64,000 nt of DNA from Seriola aureovittata (taxonomy: Eukaryota; Chordata; Actinopteri; Carangiformes; Carangidae). The translations under genes were made by a program, and so were the position numbers. Below are positions 14,424 to 57,100 of this stretch, piece after piece. Within the stretch, counting starts at the first letter, position 1. Each line of letters begins with the position of its first letter. The DNA is taken from the NCBI RefSeq assembly GCF_021018895.1, contig NC_079380.1, positions 2,203,001-2,267,000 on the forward strand, read 5' to 3'. Under the pieces are notes generated by a model that had not been told where the DNA came from, ran no database searches, and saw only the letters and a list, made by a program, of their open reading frames with translations.

Positions 14424-14454
<31 letters not shown>

Positions 14455-17400
14455 CAGGTGTGACTAAGCAATGTAAGCCTTTTCACAGATTAATCTAATA
14501 CAGAGGGAACTCGTGGTCAGCTCTCTCTCTCTCTCCCTCTCTCTCTCTCTCTCCCTCTTTCTCTCTGTCTGTCTTTCTCTGACTCTATCTCTCTCCCTCT
14601 CTCTGTCTCTCTGTGTCTCTCACCTCTTCCAGTTGTTGTTGCTGCAGTCAGTTTGTCCATCAGCAGGGACAGAGATGCATGTGTGGAAAAGAGCAGTGAA
14701 AAGCATTATAGACACATCAGGTTTTAGATTGGGGGGGGGTATCATGTTGAGACTCTGCAGTTAAACATCATCTGGGGTCAAAGGTCAGACAACAGCTTCA
14801 CAATCAGTCTCAGTGGAGTGGAGCCCAGCGTGAATCTCTGTTGTAGTCAGACAGAAGTGAGACGTCCCTCCTCCTCACCTGAAGCACCCTCGCCTCTGAT
14901 GTCAGCCGAACAGCTGATCTGGATGTGATGGTTTGTGCGTCTTTTGTATTTACATATACGTGGTGTCACTAAGGACCTGGATACAAGCATCCACACTACA
15001 ACCTGTGTTCAGACTGTGAACTGATGACAGAGCACAGTAACAGGTGTACTCCACAGCTCAGACATGATGTGACTGAGCTTCATTCATTATAATATAAACA
15101 CAGTGAGGATTTAAAGCCAAATAACTGGTTAAAGATCTTAACCAGCTCCAGCTTGGACCTGTTGTAGACTGGGTGGAGCCTGTGGAGACCACACCCTCAG
15201 CAGCACTTTTGTTTTCCTGACGCCCATACACTGTCATTCACTTCAACAGCAGAGCCACTCACAGTGAGGAGCAGTGACGCTCAGGAGGAAGAGCAGGAAT
15301 CAAACCTTCTGATTGGTGGTTTGATTCCCAGCTCCTCCAGTCCGCATGTCAAAGTGTCTTTGGATGAGATACTGAACATCATGTGTTTGTGATTGAACAT
15401 ATTGTACAGTCAGCTGGATGTCTCACTGTAGAGAAGTGTTGCCGTGGAGACGAGACCTCAGAGCAGTCTGGGGATGGAAACTGTCAGTGGCAGTGAACTC
15501 TGTTGTTTTCAATAAGTGTATGATAAACACATGTCTGCACAGACTCAAAGTCTGTGAGGACTCTGACAGGCTGATCCACTCTGCTGTGACTCAGATCAGG
15601 GCTCAGTAAAGTGAGAATGTGTTTTTGCTGCAAGAATCAATTACATAATGACAATCTAATGATTTAAGGATCAATATTTTTAATGCAGTGAAGGCTGGAT
15701 ACCGATGTCAGATACAGATGGTGAACATAAAAGGAAAAACCTCCAGCAGGTGTTTCTAATCAGAGCTGGATCAGAGTGACAGCGTCAGTATGAGTGAAGG
15801 CAGGCTGGGAGCCAGACCACTCAGAGGGAGGGACATATACCGGGACGGGATGAGACAGACACTGATGTACAAACAACAAGAGGAATGATGGAGTAGACAG
15901 AGGCAGGAAGTACTGACCTTTTTCCTCTCCTGAACCTCAGTGTTGAAAAAGAAGCAGTCTGCATACTGAGGAGAAACAGAGGAACAGCAGATCGGCTGGT
16001 CAGTCAGTCAACAGATCAAAAGCTGCAAGACAGTCAGTAACTCTGAGATTCGCCGACAACCCAACAAACAGGAAGCTGATCATTAAAGTAGCTCATCGGT
16101 CGTCACTTCTCTACCGAGGACACACTCATGTTGAAAACCTACAGTAAGGAATTAGAACACATGCAGTGACTGATCTCCACCTGGACACATTTACCACAGG
16201 GACCTGGGGCCACAGGCTGCAACAGAGTCCAGGTCCAGTCCAAGGGGTCAAAGTGCAGATTTACACCAGATACTGAGGTTATCGAGGTAACTTCAGGTTT
16301 AACTCTGGGTTTTCAGTCCCACAATGGTGGTTCAGTCCTTACCTGGGTAAATCACCATGGTAACTGCCAGTAGAAATTTTATAAATCAGTGGATGGTTTT
16401 GCTGTTTGAGTCTTTCCATGTGTTACTCTGGTTTTAAAACAGAGCCTCTAACAAACAGAGGTGAGTTTATCACTAAATAACTACGTAATAACTATTCTAG
16501 CTTCATTTGGCCTGAACACAGATTCTTTAATGGACAGGATTCCTGACAGTGATGAAGCTTTTACTCTCCTCTTCATCACTGCAGCTCAGAACAACATGAA
16601 GAGAAATAAAAACTAAACCAACAATGATCCACACACTGTTCAATATTTCCATCATTATGAATGAACATTTCAGTCAGACTGACTCATCAGACATCAACTA
16701 CTTCTCTTTTCTTTCTCTCCTCTCTGCAGCAGAAACAGTCTGACATGAACTTTAACTGTTTTATCTGCTTCACATGTTCATAACAGTTTGTTCACTGACT
16801 GAAGAGAAAATACTGAGTAAGAAACTTATTTACCATATATCCTTAGTCTGACTTTAATAATTAGAAAGGATTTCTTGTGTTTCTCCTTTATTCTAGTCAT
16901 GTGATCATGTTGTTACGTTTCACCTTGTTGAATTTCACTTTATGACATCACTATAACTGAATTCTCCTGCAGGTATCAGTAACAGTATCAGTATCAATTC
17001 ATGATTCTGATGATGTTGCTTATAATTAAAAACTCTTCCTCTTTCACATGAGCGAGCTCGTACCTGGACAGGTAAACCCAGGCTTAACTGAGACTGTTGA
17101 CAGGCCTCAGGCCTCTGATGGTTTCCCAGCATGCTGCTACAAAAACCAGGTGATGAAGAAGAAACAGAAAACAGAGACTTCCTCACTGGTGGACCATGAA
17201 TGTGACTTCCTCCACAACAGTCCAGAAACCCTTCAGCACACAGCTGAGTGTAGACCTGACCACATCTGGATAAAACCTACCATGAACTCTCTGGGCTGAC
17301 GTCTGTCTCCTCCTTCATATGTTCAATGAATTATACCGTTGTCTTGTTAATTAATGATCCATTTTTTTTCCTCATTAAAGTCTAATTGTTCAATAATAAG

Positions 17401-17791
17401 TCATATAGCTTTGGCAAATTGATGTCAGTACTAATGGAGCAGCACAGAGTGTGACGAGAGACAGAAGAAGAAGAGCACCAATCAGAGATTGAACAGTGAA
17501 GTGAGCACAGCCTCCACAACTGAACTATTATCTCAGACCATGTCATTCAGCCAATCAGATCCACTCGTTTTCCTCCACAAAGAGGATTCTACCCTTTAAG
17601 CAAAAAGAGTTTAGTACTGACACAGACTGTTTCCATGGTTACGAACATGAATATAGTTCTAGTTACAAACTGATGCAGTAGTCATGGCAACTGTGAGTGA
17701 CCTGGGTGTTGTAGCCGTCCAGGAGGAGCCAAACAGTATCTTGGTCTCCTCGGATGATGCTCTCAATGATCCTCTCCACATCTGGAACCAT
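5619..17791 (-). CDS. ric8: RIC-8 (synembryn) G-alpha chaperone and guanine nucleotide exchange factor
   Basis: Twelve minus-strand exons: 17702-17791, 15918-15965, 12689-12781, 11980-12536, 11437-11572, 11061-11249, 9196-9290, 8447-8597, 7234-7329, 6844-6988, 5871-6153 and 5619-5772 (stop TAG 5619-5621). They total 2037 nt, 678 residues; human RIC8A has about 530. Family blocks in order: LRILSRDR (exon 4), [15 protein letters not shown] (5), an [20 protein letters not shown] segment (6), [16 protein letters not shown] (7), [10 protein letters not shown] and GVNMD (8), ILPPLRDV and [11 protein letters not shown] (10), and [18 protein letters not shown] then [15 protein letters not shown] (11). 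Known role: an armadillo-repeat protein that folds nascent G-alpha subunits and promotes nucleotide exchange on them. The [11 protein letters not shown] cluster in exon 11 sits where CK2 phosphorylates mammalian RIC-8. Extra length comes mostly from an acidic insert in exon 4. Exon 7 and the C-terminal IIQPVGV look more like RIC8A, parts of exon 6 more like RIC8B, so the paralogue is left open. Confidence 0.93.
6255..6510. mobile_element. Foldback MITE, copy 1, TA target duplication (ric8 intron 10)
   Basis: A 256-bp near-palindrome. The left end CGGTGGCCCTGAGAGCTC is mirrored by a right end that reads GAGCTCTCTGGGCCACCA. Inverted similarity continues inward through the AACAAAACACATGC and CATCAGTTTGACA blocks. 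TA dinucleotides flank both sides (6253-6254 and 6511-6512). No coding capacity. Confidence 0.7.
7415..7523. mobile_element. Half copy of the foldback MITE (ric8 intron 8/9 side)
   Basis: Matches the right arm of the 6255-6510 element, from a GTTGTCAGACTGATGAAGG block to GAGCTCTCAGGGCCACCA, followed by TA. The left arm is missing. Confidence 0.6.
8445..8446 (-). other. Non-canonical GC splice donor of ric8 intron 8
   Basis: Exon 8 ends AACAGG and the intron starts GCAAGT on the minus strand. Using this donor gives 151 nt (phase 2 to 0), and the next exon opens in phase 0 at 7329 after a normal AG. No in-frame GT donor is nearby. AG|GCAAGT is the usual consensus of the rare GC-AG introns. Confidence 0.8.
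8695..9110 (-). mobile_element. Decayed mariner/Tc1 transposon (ric8 intron 7)
   Basis: The left edge CACTGTGCAGCAGTTTTAGG looks like a terminal repeat of this superfamily. The minus strand at about 9000-9060 reads [15 protein letters not shown], the recognisable form of the catalytic QDND-PKH block of Tc1/mariner transposases. Stops and frameshifts follow, so it is a fossil. Confidence 0.65.
9291..11060. other. ric8 intron 6, mostly featureless
   Basis: No exon is visible between exons 6 and 7. A short block at about 10050-10100 (CCTGCTTCAAAGTACAGG) resembles the terminal repeat of the element at 22118-22830 and is probably a fragment of it. The rest is unassigned AT-rich intron. Confidence 0.5.
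11705..11895 (-). repeat. Dispersed fish repeat, inverted relative to 55180-55375
   Basis: Shares blocks such as GCTGGAGGCATATTGTTTTC, CCTTGACGGAACATTCACTT and GGTCACAGTGACCTCAC with the reverse complement of 55180-55375. Similar sequence is common in fish introns. I cannot name the family. Confidence 0.6.
12075..12385 (-). other. Acidic low-complexity insert in ric8 exon 4
   Basis: About 100 residues lie between the [10 protein letters not shown] helix and [13 protein letters not shown]. They include a run of eight glutamates near 12330-12355, an EEAEEED cluster, an Ala/Pro/Ser-rich stretch and an [14 protein letters not shown] cluster. Human RIC8A has only about 20 residues in this loop. 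The frame stays open and the flanking helices are conserved, so it is probably a disordered loop in the armadillo fold and not an annotation error. Confidence 0.75.
13314..13435 (+). repeat. (CT)n microsatellite
   Basis: Nearly uninterrupted CT dinucleotides with a few CCCT and GTCT interruptions, in ric8 intron 2. Confidence 0.9.
14406..14454 (+). repeat. (AC)n microsatellite
   Basis: About 24 AC units with one T interruption, ric8 intron 2. Confidence 0.9.
14521..14620 (+). repeat. (CT)n imperfect microsatellite
   Basis: CT repeats interrupted by CCCT, TTCT and GTCT, ric8 intron 2. Confidence 0.85.
16264..17098 (-). mobile_element. TIR-type DNA transposon derivative, truncated copy (ric8 intron 1)
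   Basis: Reverse complement of the element at 22118-22830. It shares the GTTACCATGGTGATTTACC block, the ACTGAAAACCCAGAG block, the CATGTGATCATGTTGTTACG block and the CAGTTAAGCCTGGGTTTACC block. Both outer ends are cut: the ACTACGAAGC terminal motif is missing on each side. Confidence 0.65.
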
Positions 17792-19983
17792 GTCTGAAGA
17801 GGACAGCACACAGAGTACCACATCTGTTAGTGTGAAGCATCTGTGTTTTGATAGTTAAATAATAATAATAATAACTAAAGAGATATCAATAATATATCCA
17901 ACATGCGGAAAAATATCACTGGAAGTAATCAGTAAGATGACAGGTGTGAAAAACATATAATAAAAGTCTCCACTGAAACAAATATTAACCAGTTTGAACA
18001 CAAACTCTCCACAGCAGCTGAAAAGGTTTTAAAATGTCATGACACGACCATGACAGAGAACGACAGTCATCAGATCACCACAAGGCCAGACTGCTCTCTG
18101 GTGTCTGAGTTTTAATGTTTTTCCCAGTTGCTTACAAACTCACAGACCCTTTCCAAAGCTGAGCTTCTCGGGGGATCTAAAAACATACATGATATGACAC
18201 ACTGGGAAATGAGGGTATATAGTTACACAGTTACCTCCCATACAGAATACAATGAACGTCTGACTAATTTCTCAGCAGAGGTCATTTACATCTATAACCA
18301 GTGCATTTTTCTCCCACACAGCTCAACAGTTTCAGTTGATTTTAACAACATACACCAGGCAGTAAAGCACTGATGAAAACAGAGCACTTCCTGTAGAGAG
18401 CTCCGGTATAAACTCACCTGTTGATGGAGTAAAGAGAAGTATACTCAGACTCTGACAGCTCCTCTCGTCTTCACTCTGATCAAGTAATGGATGTGTAATC
18501 TCATTTCTCTTCTTGCCCCTCACCTTCCCTCCCTCCCTCACTCCCCCCTCCCTCTCTAAGCCCTGGATTTACTCCAGCCATCCGCACTACAGTCTGCACT
18601 CCTCACCTGCACAGGTGCTGTAGCTGAGCTAAGCTTCAGCAGAGGGTGAGAAAACATCCTGAGCAGGTTGATACCAACAGGTTGGTTTATTCCCTGTCTG
18701 TCCTGCTCCTGTGTCTCTGAGGAGGTCACTGCTGCTCCTCTGTTCTTCACAGTGTGAGCTGTTCCACACTCACTCTGCTCCTTGCCACAGCATCACCACA
18801 GTCGTAGTTTTCTTTGCAGTCACAGTTAGTTTACCTTCAAATTTTGACACACAGTTGGGTTACATTGTTTCTGTCATTCTGTCAAAATTTGCTTCAGATG
18901 AAAAAATAGATTTGAGAGAAAAAGAATAGAGACCCAGATCTGCCAACTCCCTAAATAACTGTTGAATTTGTGACCATAGACTGTAAATAAAGATGGATGT
19001 AGCCTCTGCAACGTCACCCACAGGTTTCTAAAGAGAGGTGTTGAAGCTCAGAATGAGCCACTCGGGCATCTTGGCAGGGCCTGACTCCGCCCCCTAGCTC
19101 CCAGCTAATCCCAAAATGGTGAAAGAGGAGGGGCGTGTGTTGAGCTGAGACTTTGGTGAATGCCTATTTGTGACAAGCATACGCTCACCCACCTGTCACT
19201 CAAAGAGGCCACGCCCTCAATTCTACATAACTTTAAGCCTTAATAAAATGTAAACAGGTGAGTTATATAAACAGGTGCCACGAAGGAGGAAATTATCTCT
19301 AGAGACCAAAACTGTTTTTGTACCAGGCTGTAAACATGTTTATTTCTGCTGCAAAGTTGGACATTTTAACATGGGAGTCTATGGGGACTGACTCACTGTT
19401 GGAGCCAGACTCTAGTGGCCATTAGAGGAACTGAAGATTTCTTCACTTCTGTGTTGGATTAATTTTTCACCCTTGGAGGTTGCCACTTGTTTGTTATATG
19501 AGAATAAAACATGTTGGGCTGTCTCCACATTTCCACACTGCACCTGTATGCTTACCTATGACTTTCAAATAGCTAGCTAGACCACAGTGCCCCAGTCTCA
19601 GCCCAGTTAGAACAACATCATCCCTTCTCCCAAAGTTTATCAATGTCAGCTTTTAAAGAGGTGTCTGAGGGTGGAGCCTGCTTAAACACAGATCAGTCAG
19701 TGTATGTGTCTCCCTCCTGTCTCATGTTGTCAGGTCGGTTAGTTGCGGTAAGGTCCTGGTTTGTTAGCAGAGTAGATTTCTGTCTGTTTATCAGATTTAC
19801 TTATTTTCATTCATGTATATTTTAAACGGGTTGTGGAGAAAAAAGCCTGGGCCTTCAGATGCAAGCTGCTAAAATGATCAAACTCTTTAGTGCACATCCA
19901 CATCCTCATGTATTCTCACACTTTAGTGAAATGACTTTAGCACAAGGTCGTTTATTCATCATCACGTTTGTCATTTGAACAGT
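17792..19983. other. Intergenic region: ric8 5' side and prr12 3' side
   Basis: Should contain the ric8 promoter and 5' UTR. An AG precedes the ric8 ATG by two bases, so a separate 5' UTR exon is possible. It holds a dispersed repeat at 18965-19500. No coding exon is seen. Confidence 0.5.
18965..19500 (+). repeat. Dispersed fish repeat with CCATAGACTGTAAATAAAGA start
   Basis: Begins CCATAGACTGTAAATAAAGATG and carries ACTGTTTTTGTACCAGGCTG and AACATGGGAGTCTATGGGG blocks, then a CCTTGGAGGTTGCC end. These blocks recur widely in fish genomes. Class not assigned from sequence alone. Confidence 0.55.
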
Positions 19984-19989
19984 TTTATT
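19984..19989 (-). terminator. Candidate prr12 polyadenylation signal
   Basis: AATAAA on the minus strand, about 885 bases after the prr12 stop; a second candidate sits at 19951-19956. Position and motif only. Confidence 0.4.
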
Positions 19990-20505
19990 TCATTATGTCA
20001 AATACAGGAATTTCATGTACAGAAGAGCAACTGGGAACTAGAGAATGAAGTAACTGTACAATATGTACACATCAAATCATAGGAAATATCAGTCCACAAC
20101 AAACAGATAAAAATGACTCACATTAAACACTGACATTGATGCTTTTGGATCATTTCTCCTCACACTTCCTCTCAGGAAGTCGATTTATTTTTTCCCTCCT
20201 CGTCATTACAGCCATGACATCTCCTCTCGTCTTTTGAAGAACAAACAGAACACAGCTTAGTTTAAATACATCTCAGTCTCAGTGAGGCAGGTAGAACCAA
20301 GAGACTATCACATAGTCCTGAACCTGACCTCGGTCTCACTCCGCTCTGGTCTCACCTGTCGCCTGGGTCATTTCATGTTCACCCCTTTAAAGCATTTTTC
20401 AAAAATAATAACGGCAAACAATCTCATCTGAAGACAGTCATTTTAAAAATGTCCTTGTATAAATTATACAAACCATAGTTATCAATACATACTTATAGAC
20501 AGCGC

Positions 20506-20510
20506 ATGTG

Positions 20511-20542
<32 letters not shown>

Positions 20543-20587
20543 CGTGCGTGTGTGTGTGTGCGTGTGTTTGTGTGTGTCTGTGTGTGT
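20506..20587 (+). repeat. (TG)n microsatellite in the prr12 3' UTR region
   Basis: TG dinucleotides with CG and TT interruptions. It lies between the prr12 stop codon and the candidate poly(A) signal, so the transcript would carry an AC-rich tract. Confidence 0.85.
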
Positions 20588-20872
20588 TAATATTCTGCAA
20601 GTCTCTTCTGTAACACTGACCTCGTGGTCTGAGGAAAATCCATCACATTCACATAGTTCACGAGCCTCCGTCTTGAAATCAGAGGAACTTTAACATGGAT
20701 TCAATAAGAAAACAAACACGTTCAAAGTTAAACAAACCCACAGTGGCTGTTCATGCTGGAGCCTCTCCCAGCATCCACACGGTCTCTGTAGTCTGACTCT
20801 TTTTCTTCGCCACCGTCTACTTAACACTGCAGGTGGGCGTGTGAGTCTGGAGGGTGGGGCTGTGGTCCTCCT

Positions 20873-52979
<32,107 letters not shown>

Positions 52980-53360
52980 GAAAGAAAGGGCTGGATGAAG
53001 ATGAACAGATAGTGAGGGGGAGGGGAGGGAGGAATGTCTTCTGTTCTCTGAGCTCGCTTCTGTTTATTTCTCCGCTTGACGAGCCTGTAGACTGGGAGGA
53101 ATGGAGGGAGGAGAAGGAGCGGGGAGGGGGGGGGGGTCACAGCAGCCAGGAGCACCTCCTCCCTCCTCTCCTCTCCATATATTTCACTGTCTATTGTCTC
53201 CTGTGTGAAGCGGATGGGCCGTGGAACAGATGCTCCGCGTTCTTCAGCAGCAGCTTCCCCGAGCGAAGCCGCATCCAGTCGGATCCAGCTGCTCCGCCGC
53301 TCGCTGCCTCCGCTCTCTCACTATTTTCGCTCATTTGCTTCACAAGACGCCATTTTTAAG
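52980..53360 (-). promoter_or_regulatory. prr12: prr12 5' UTR and promoter region
   Basis: Lies directly upstream of the prr12 ATG (52977-52979). It is G/A-rich near the ATG, then CpG-rich (53205-53330). On the minus strand 53347-53357 reads AAAAATGGCGT, a YY1-type ATGGCG motif often found just downstream of TATA-less starts. The exact start site is inferred. Confidence 0.4.
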
Positions 53361-53409
53361 AGGAATGACTGGGCTGGCGTTCATCCTCTGCTTCCCTCCC
53401 TCGCTCGCC

Positions 53410-53420
<11 letters not shown>

Positions 53421-53440
<20 letters not shown>

Positions 53441-53905
53441 GCACACACGATTTGTCATCCAAGGCAGCGCAGTGGTGTAGCATTGTAGAAGACCGTAGAG
53501 ACAGAGCCTGGTCAGCTGTGTGACTGTAACACAAGACACACAAGCTGCAGCATGATGTGCGCGCACACACACACACACACACACACCCGCATGTACTGCC
53601 TTTGGCCTGCTGAGTTAAAGTAGATGAATAATGATCGGAGACGCGTCTGACTGTGACGTGATTTATTTTTTGTAAACATGATCTCTACGAACTAACTCTA
53701 CCTCCACACAGCTGGGGGGGGGGTGTTACAAAATGAACCCCACCCTCCTCACATCTGTACTGGACAGACTGGTGTTCAGCCCACGTGCACATCACACTGT
53801 CACTGGTGCGCGGGACTGTGTTCTGACGTCACTCATAAATACAGCACACACACACAAGCACACACACACACACACACACACACAAGCACACACATACACA
53901 CACAT
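53421..53905 (+). repeat. Cluster of three (AC)n microsatellites
   Basis: AC tracts at 53421-53450, 53563-53586 and 53849-53905. They lie between the prr12 promoter and the proposed prrg2 terminal exon; the last two would be within or near the prrg2 3' UTR. Confidence 0.85.
53662..53667 (-). terminator. Candidate prrg2 polyadenylation signal
   Basis: AATAAA on the minus strand 315 bases after the proposed prrg2 stop at 53982. Its presence supports the terminal exon at 53982-54024. Confidence 0.4.
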
Positions 53906-53981
53906 ATAAAAATGCAACATTTAAAAGTTGACTGAAGCTCCAGGTCCCAGCAGCCACATGAGGAGGCTCTGCCCGCCCATC

Positions 53982-54110
53982 TCACTCGTTGTCTCCGGGA
54001 TCAGCGGGCTCTGATGGCGCCCCCCTGTGGTCAAAGACAGGAAGAACCTCTGTGAGCATTCTTCTACACAGCAGTGAGACAGTGTGTGCTCTCTGTTCCT
54101 GGAAAGAGGC

Positions 54111-54148
<38 letters not shown>

Positions 54149-57100
54149 GCTGCAGCACACTGAGATTAGCTGCTGAATGTTTTGGTGTGAATGCAGAGGA
54201 AGAAGCTGCAGCAGCCAAGAGACCGGGCTCGTCACACAGTACACACAGAGAGGAGCCAGGACATGATACACACAATATACACAAAACACTGGATGAGCAG
54301 AGCAAGAGAAGAAGAACGAATCAACAGGAGAGGTTCAGAAAGGTTCCCTGACTCTGATCCTGCCCATCACTTACCAGGTGTAACACTTCATCTCAGTATA
54401 TATGTATCCTCAATGACCCTGAGATGGAGTTTACACTGAAATACTTTGACTGACTGTGTTAAAAATGTTGTACATTTTTACAAATTTATCAAAAAAGTAA
54501 AAGCTGAAATATCACATTGACAAAATTATTCAGACACTTTACTTCACACTGTCTTTAGCTCAGAGAAAAAAACAGGAACAATCAGGACTCCAGCTCTAGA
54601 GGAGTCCTGGTGGTTCCAGACTTCTTCATGTCAGAATGATGGAGACCGCTGTTCTTCTCAGGAACCTTCAGTGCAGCAGAAATGTTTCTGAGCCTGGACA
54701 CAGTCCTGTCTCTGAGCTCTGCAGCAGCTCCTTCCTCCTCATGGTTTCTGCTCTGATCTGTTTGTCAGCTGTGAGGCCTGATATAGACAGGTATGTGTCT
54801 TTTACACATCATGTCCAATCAGCTGATTTCACCACAGATGGACTCCAGTCAAGGTGGAGAAACATCTCAGTGATGATCCAGAGAAATGGAGGAACCTGAG
54901 CTACATTTCTATTTCATTTATTTCTGTTTTCCCTTTGTAATTATGGGGTATTGAGTGTAGATTGATTTTAGCATCAGGCTGCACCATATGTGAAGTGAAG
55001 TGGTCTGAAAACTTTCTGAATAAACTGTAGGTGTGTGTGAGTAACATTCCTTACAGTTCTGATTTGATTTTCAGATTTCCGAACATATAAAATATATAAT
55101 CATATAAATAGTCATATAAAATATTCAAAATCTGTATGAAATTTTGACATAATTGCTGTGTGAAGTCTTGAGTAATGGCTAAAAAGTGTTTTGTGAGGTC
55201 ACAGTGACCTTTTCATCCTCGAGTCCAAGTGAACATTTGTGCCAAATTTGAAGAAATTCTGTCAAGGCGTTACTGAGATATCATGTCCACAAGAACGGAA
55301 CAAATGGACGGACGGACAGACGGACAACCCGAAAACAATATGCCTCCAGCTCTTGCTGTCGTTGGCACAGAAGCATAAAATAATTTCAGTAATGACATTA
55401 GCTTAGGGTTCAGGACAGCCACATCCCAGTTGAAAGTTCCCTATCAATGGTGATGTTATATATATTAAGTGTGCTGCTGTCTCAGAACAGAAGGATCTTG
55501 GGAAACTGGTTATAAAATGTTCATTTGAACACAAAGTACGTTTTGTAAGTAATGCATTCTCTGGTTTGTTTGGATCTTGGACCACCACAAAGACCTGATC
55601 CAGGTAAGATGTGTGTACTGGAGCATCCACTTACCCCGAATAAGGTGGTGGTGGGGCATCATGCTGTCCACTGCGGTTCAGAGCCTCATTGTAGCTGGGT
55701 AGACCGGGAACAGTGATCCCAGACAGGGGCACCATCTCCGGGGCCGGGCGCCCATCTGCTGCCATCCGGACTGGAGCTCTGGACCAGCACAGAGACGGAC
55801 AAGTCAGTTTAGTTCCTGTGACGCTCAAGTCTAAGGCAAATATAAATGTTCTCAGGAAGTGTGATGGTAATTATGTTTGATTATGTTGATTTCCTGTTTT
55901 TATAGATCGTGTTGTATATAAGTGAAGATCTTCACCACATGGTGGAGCTAAAAAAAAAGGTCAGGGGTCATTGAGGTCATTTGATATTGTTATCTGAGGA
56001 CAATAAATATCCACACCAGATGTCATGGCCAGCAGAGTTAAAATGTCTGATGGACCAAAGTGACCATTTTATTCCACATCCCTCACTTAACTGGAGAAAA
56101 AATGGTCCACATCAGGGAGAACTTACTGGGTTGACCTCCTCTCACCCTTCTGCTTGGCTTTGTAGCAGTAGATTCCCAGCACAATGGCAATAACAGCAGA
56201 CACCAGGACAGCCAGGATCCCTGCCACCAGTCCTGACACATCCACTCTGGGAGCGTACTCTTCAAAGACGAACATGATTAACTTCAAACCATTGTTTCCC
56301 CAACAGTTTTCACAGCAGCCAGTCCGTCACTGATTATTACAGTCCAGACTACAATCCTGACTTTAGTCCTGACTACAATCCAGACTACAATCCAGACTAC
56401 AGTCCTGACTACAGTCCTGACTTCAGTCCTGACCTCAGTCCGAACTACAGCCAAGACTACAGTCCAGACTACAGTCCAGACTACAGCCAAGACTACAGTC
56501 CTGACCTCAGTCCGGACTACAGTCCAAACTACAGCCAAGACTACAGTCCTGACTACAGTCCTGACTACAGTCCTGACTACAGTCCAGACTACAGTCCAGA
56601 CTACAGTCCAGACTACAGTCCAGACTACAGCCAAGACTACAGTCCTGACTACAGTCCTGACCTCAGTCCAGACTACAGTCCAGACTACAGTCCAGACTAC
56701 AGTCCAGACTACAGCCAAGACTACAGTCCTGACTAAAATTGAGACTTTAGTCCTGACTACATCATTTGAAGACTTTTCTGTTTGCCACTGCCTTTTATTA
56801 AACCAAATTTGCGAGTTAATATTTTACACTGCACTGGAACTTTTATTCTCCTGTTTTATCTGTCTTATTCCTTTTTAGCTTCATTTATTTCCAAATTCAA
56901 TTTTTAATTGTATTTACATGTCTTTTTACTTGTGTTGCTTTTATATTCTGTCTTGATGGCTTTTATGCTCTATGTAAAGCACTTTGAATTGTCTTGTTGA
57001 AATGTGCTATACAAATAAACTTGCCATGCCTTGCCTTGCCTTACATCCAGACTACAGTCCTGACTACAGCCCAGACTTTAGTCCTGACTATAGTCCTGAC

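Larger units (their letters stand above)
12782..15917. other. ric8 intron 2 with three simple-sequence blocks
   Basis: Holds a CT-rich tract at 13314-13435 (weaker CT-rich sequence from 13010), an AC tract at 14406-14454 and a second CT tract at 14521-14620. Open frames rich in Ser/Leu here are shadows of the CT repeats. No exon or mobile element recognised. Confidence 0.6.
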
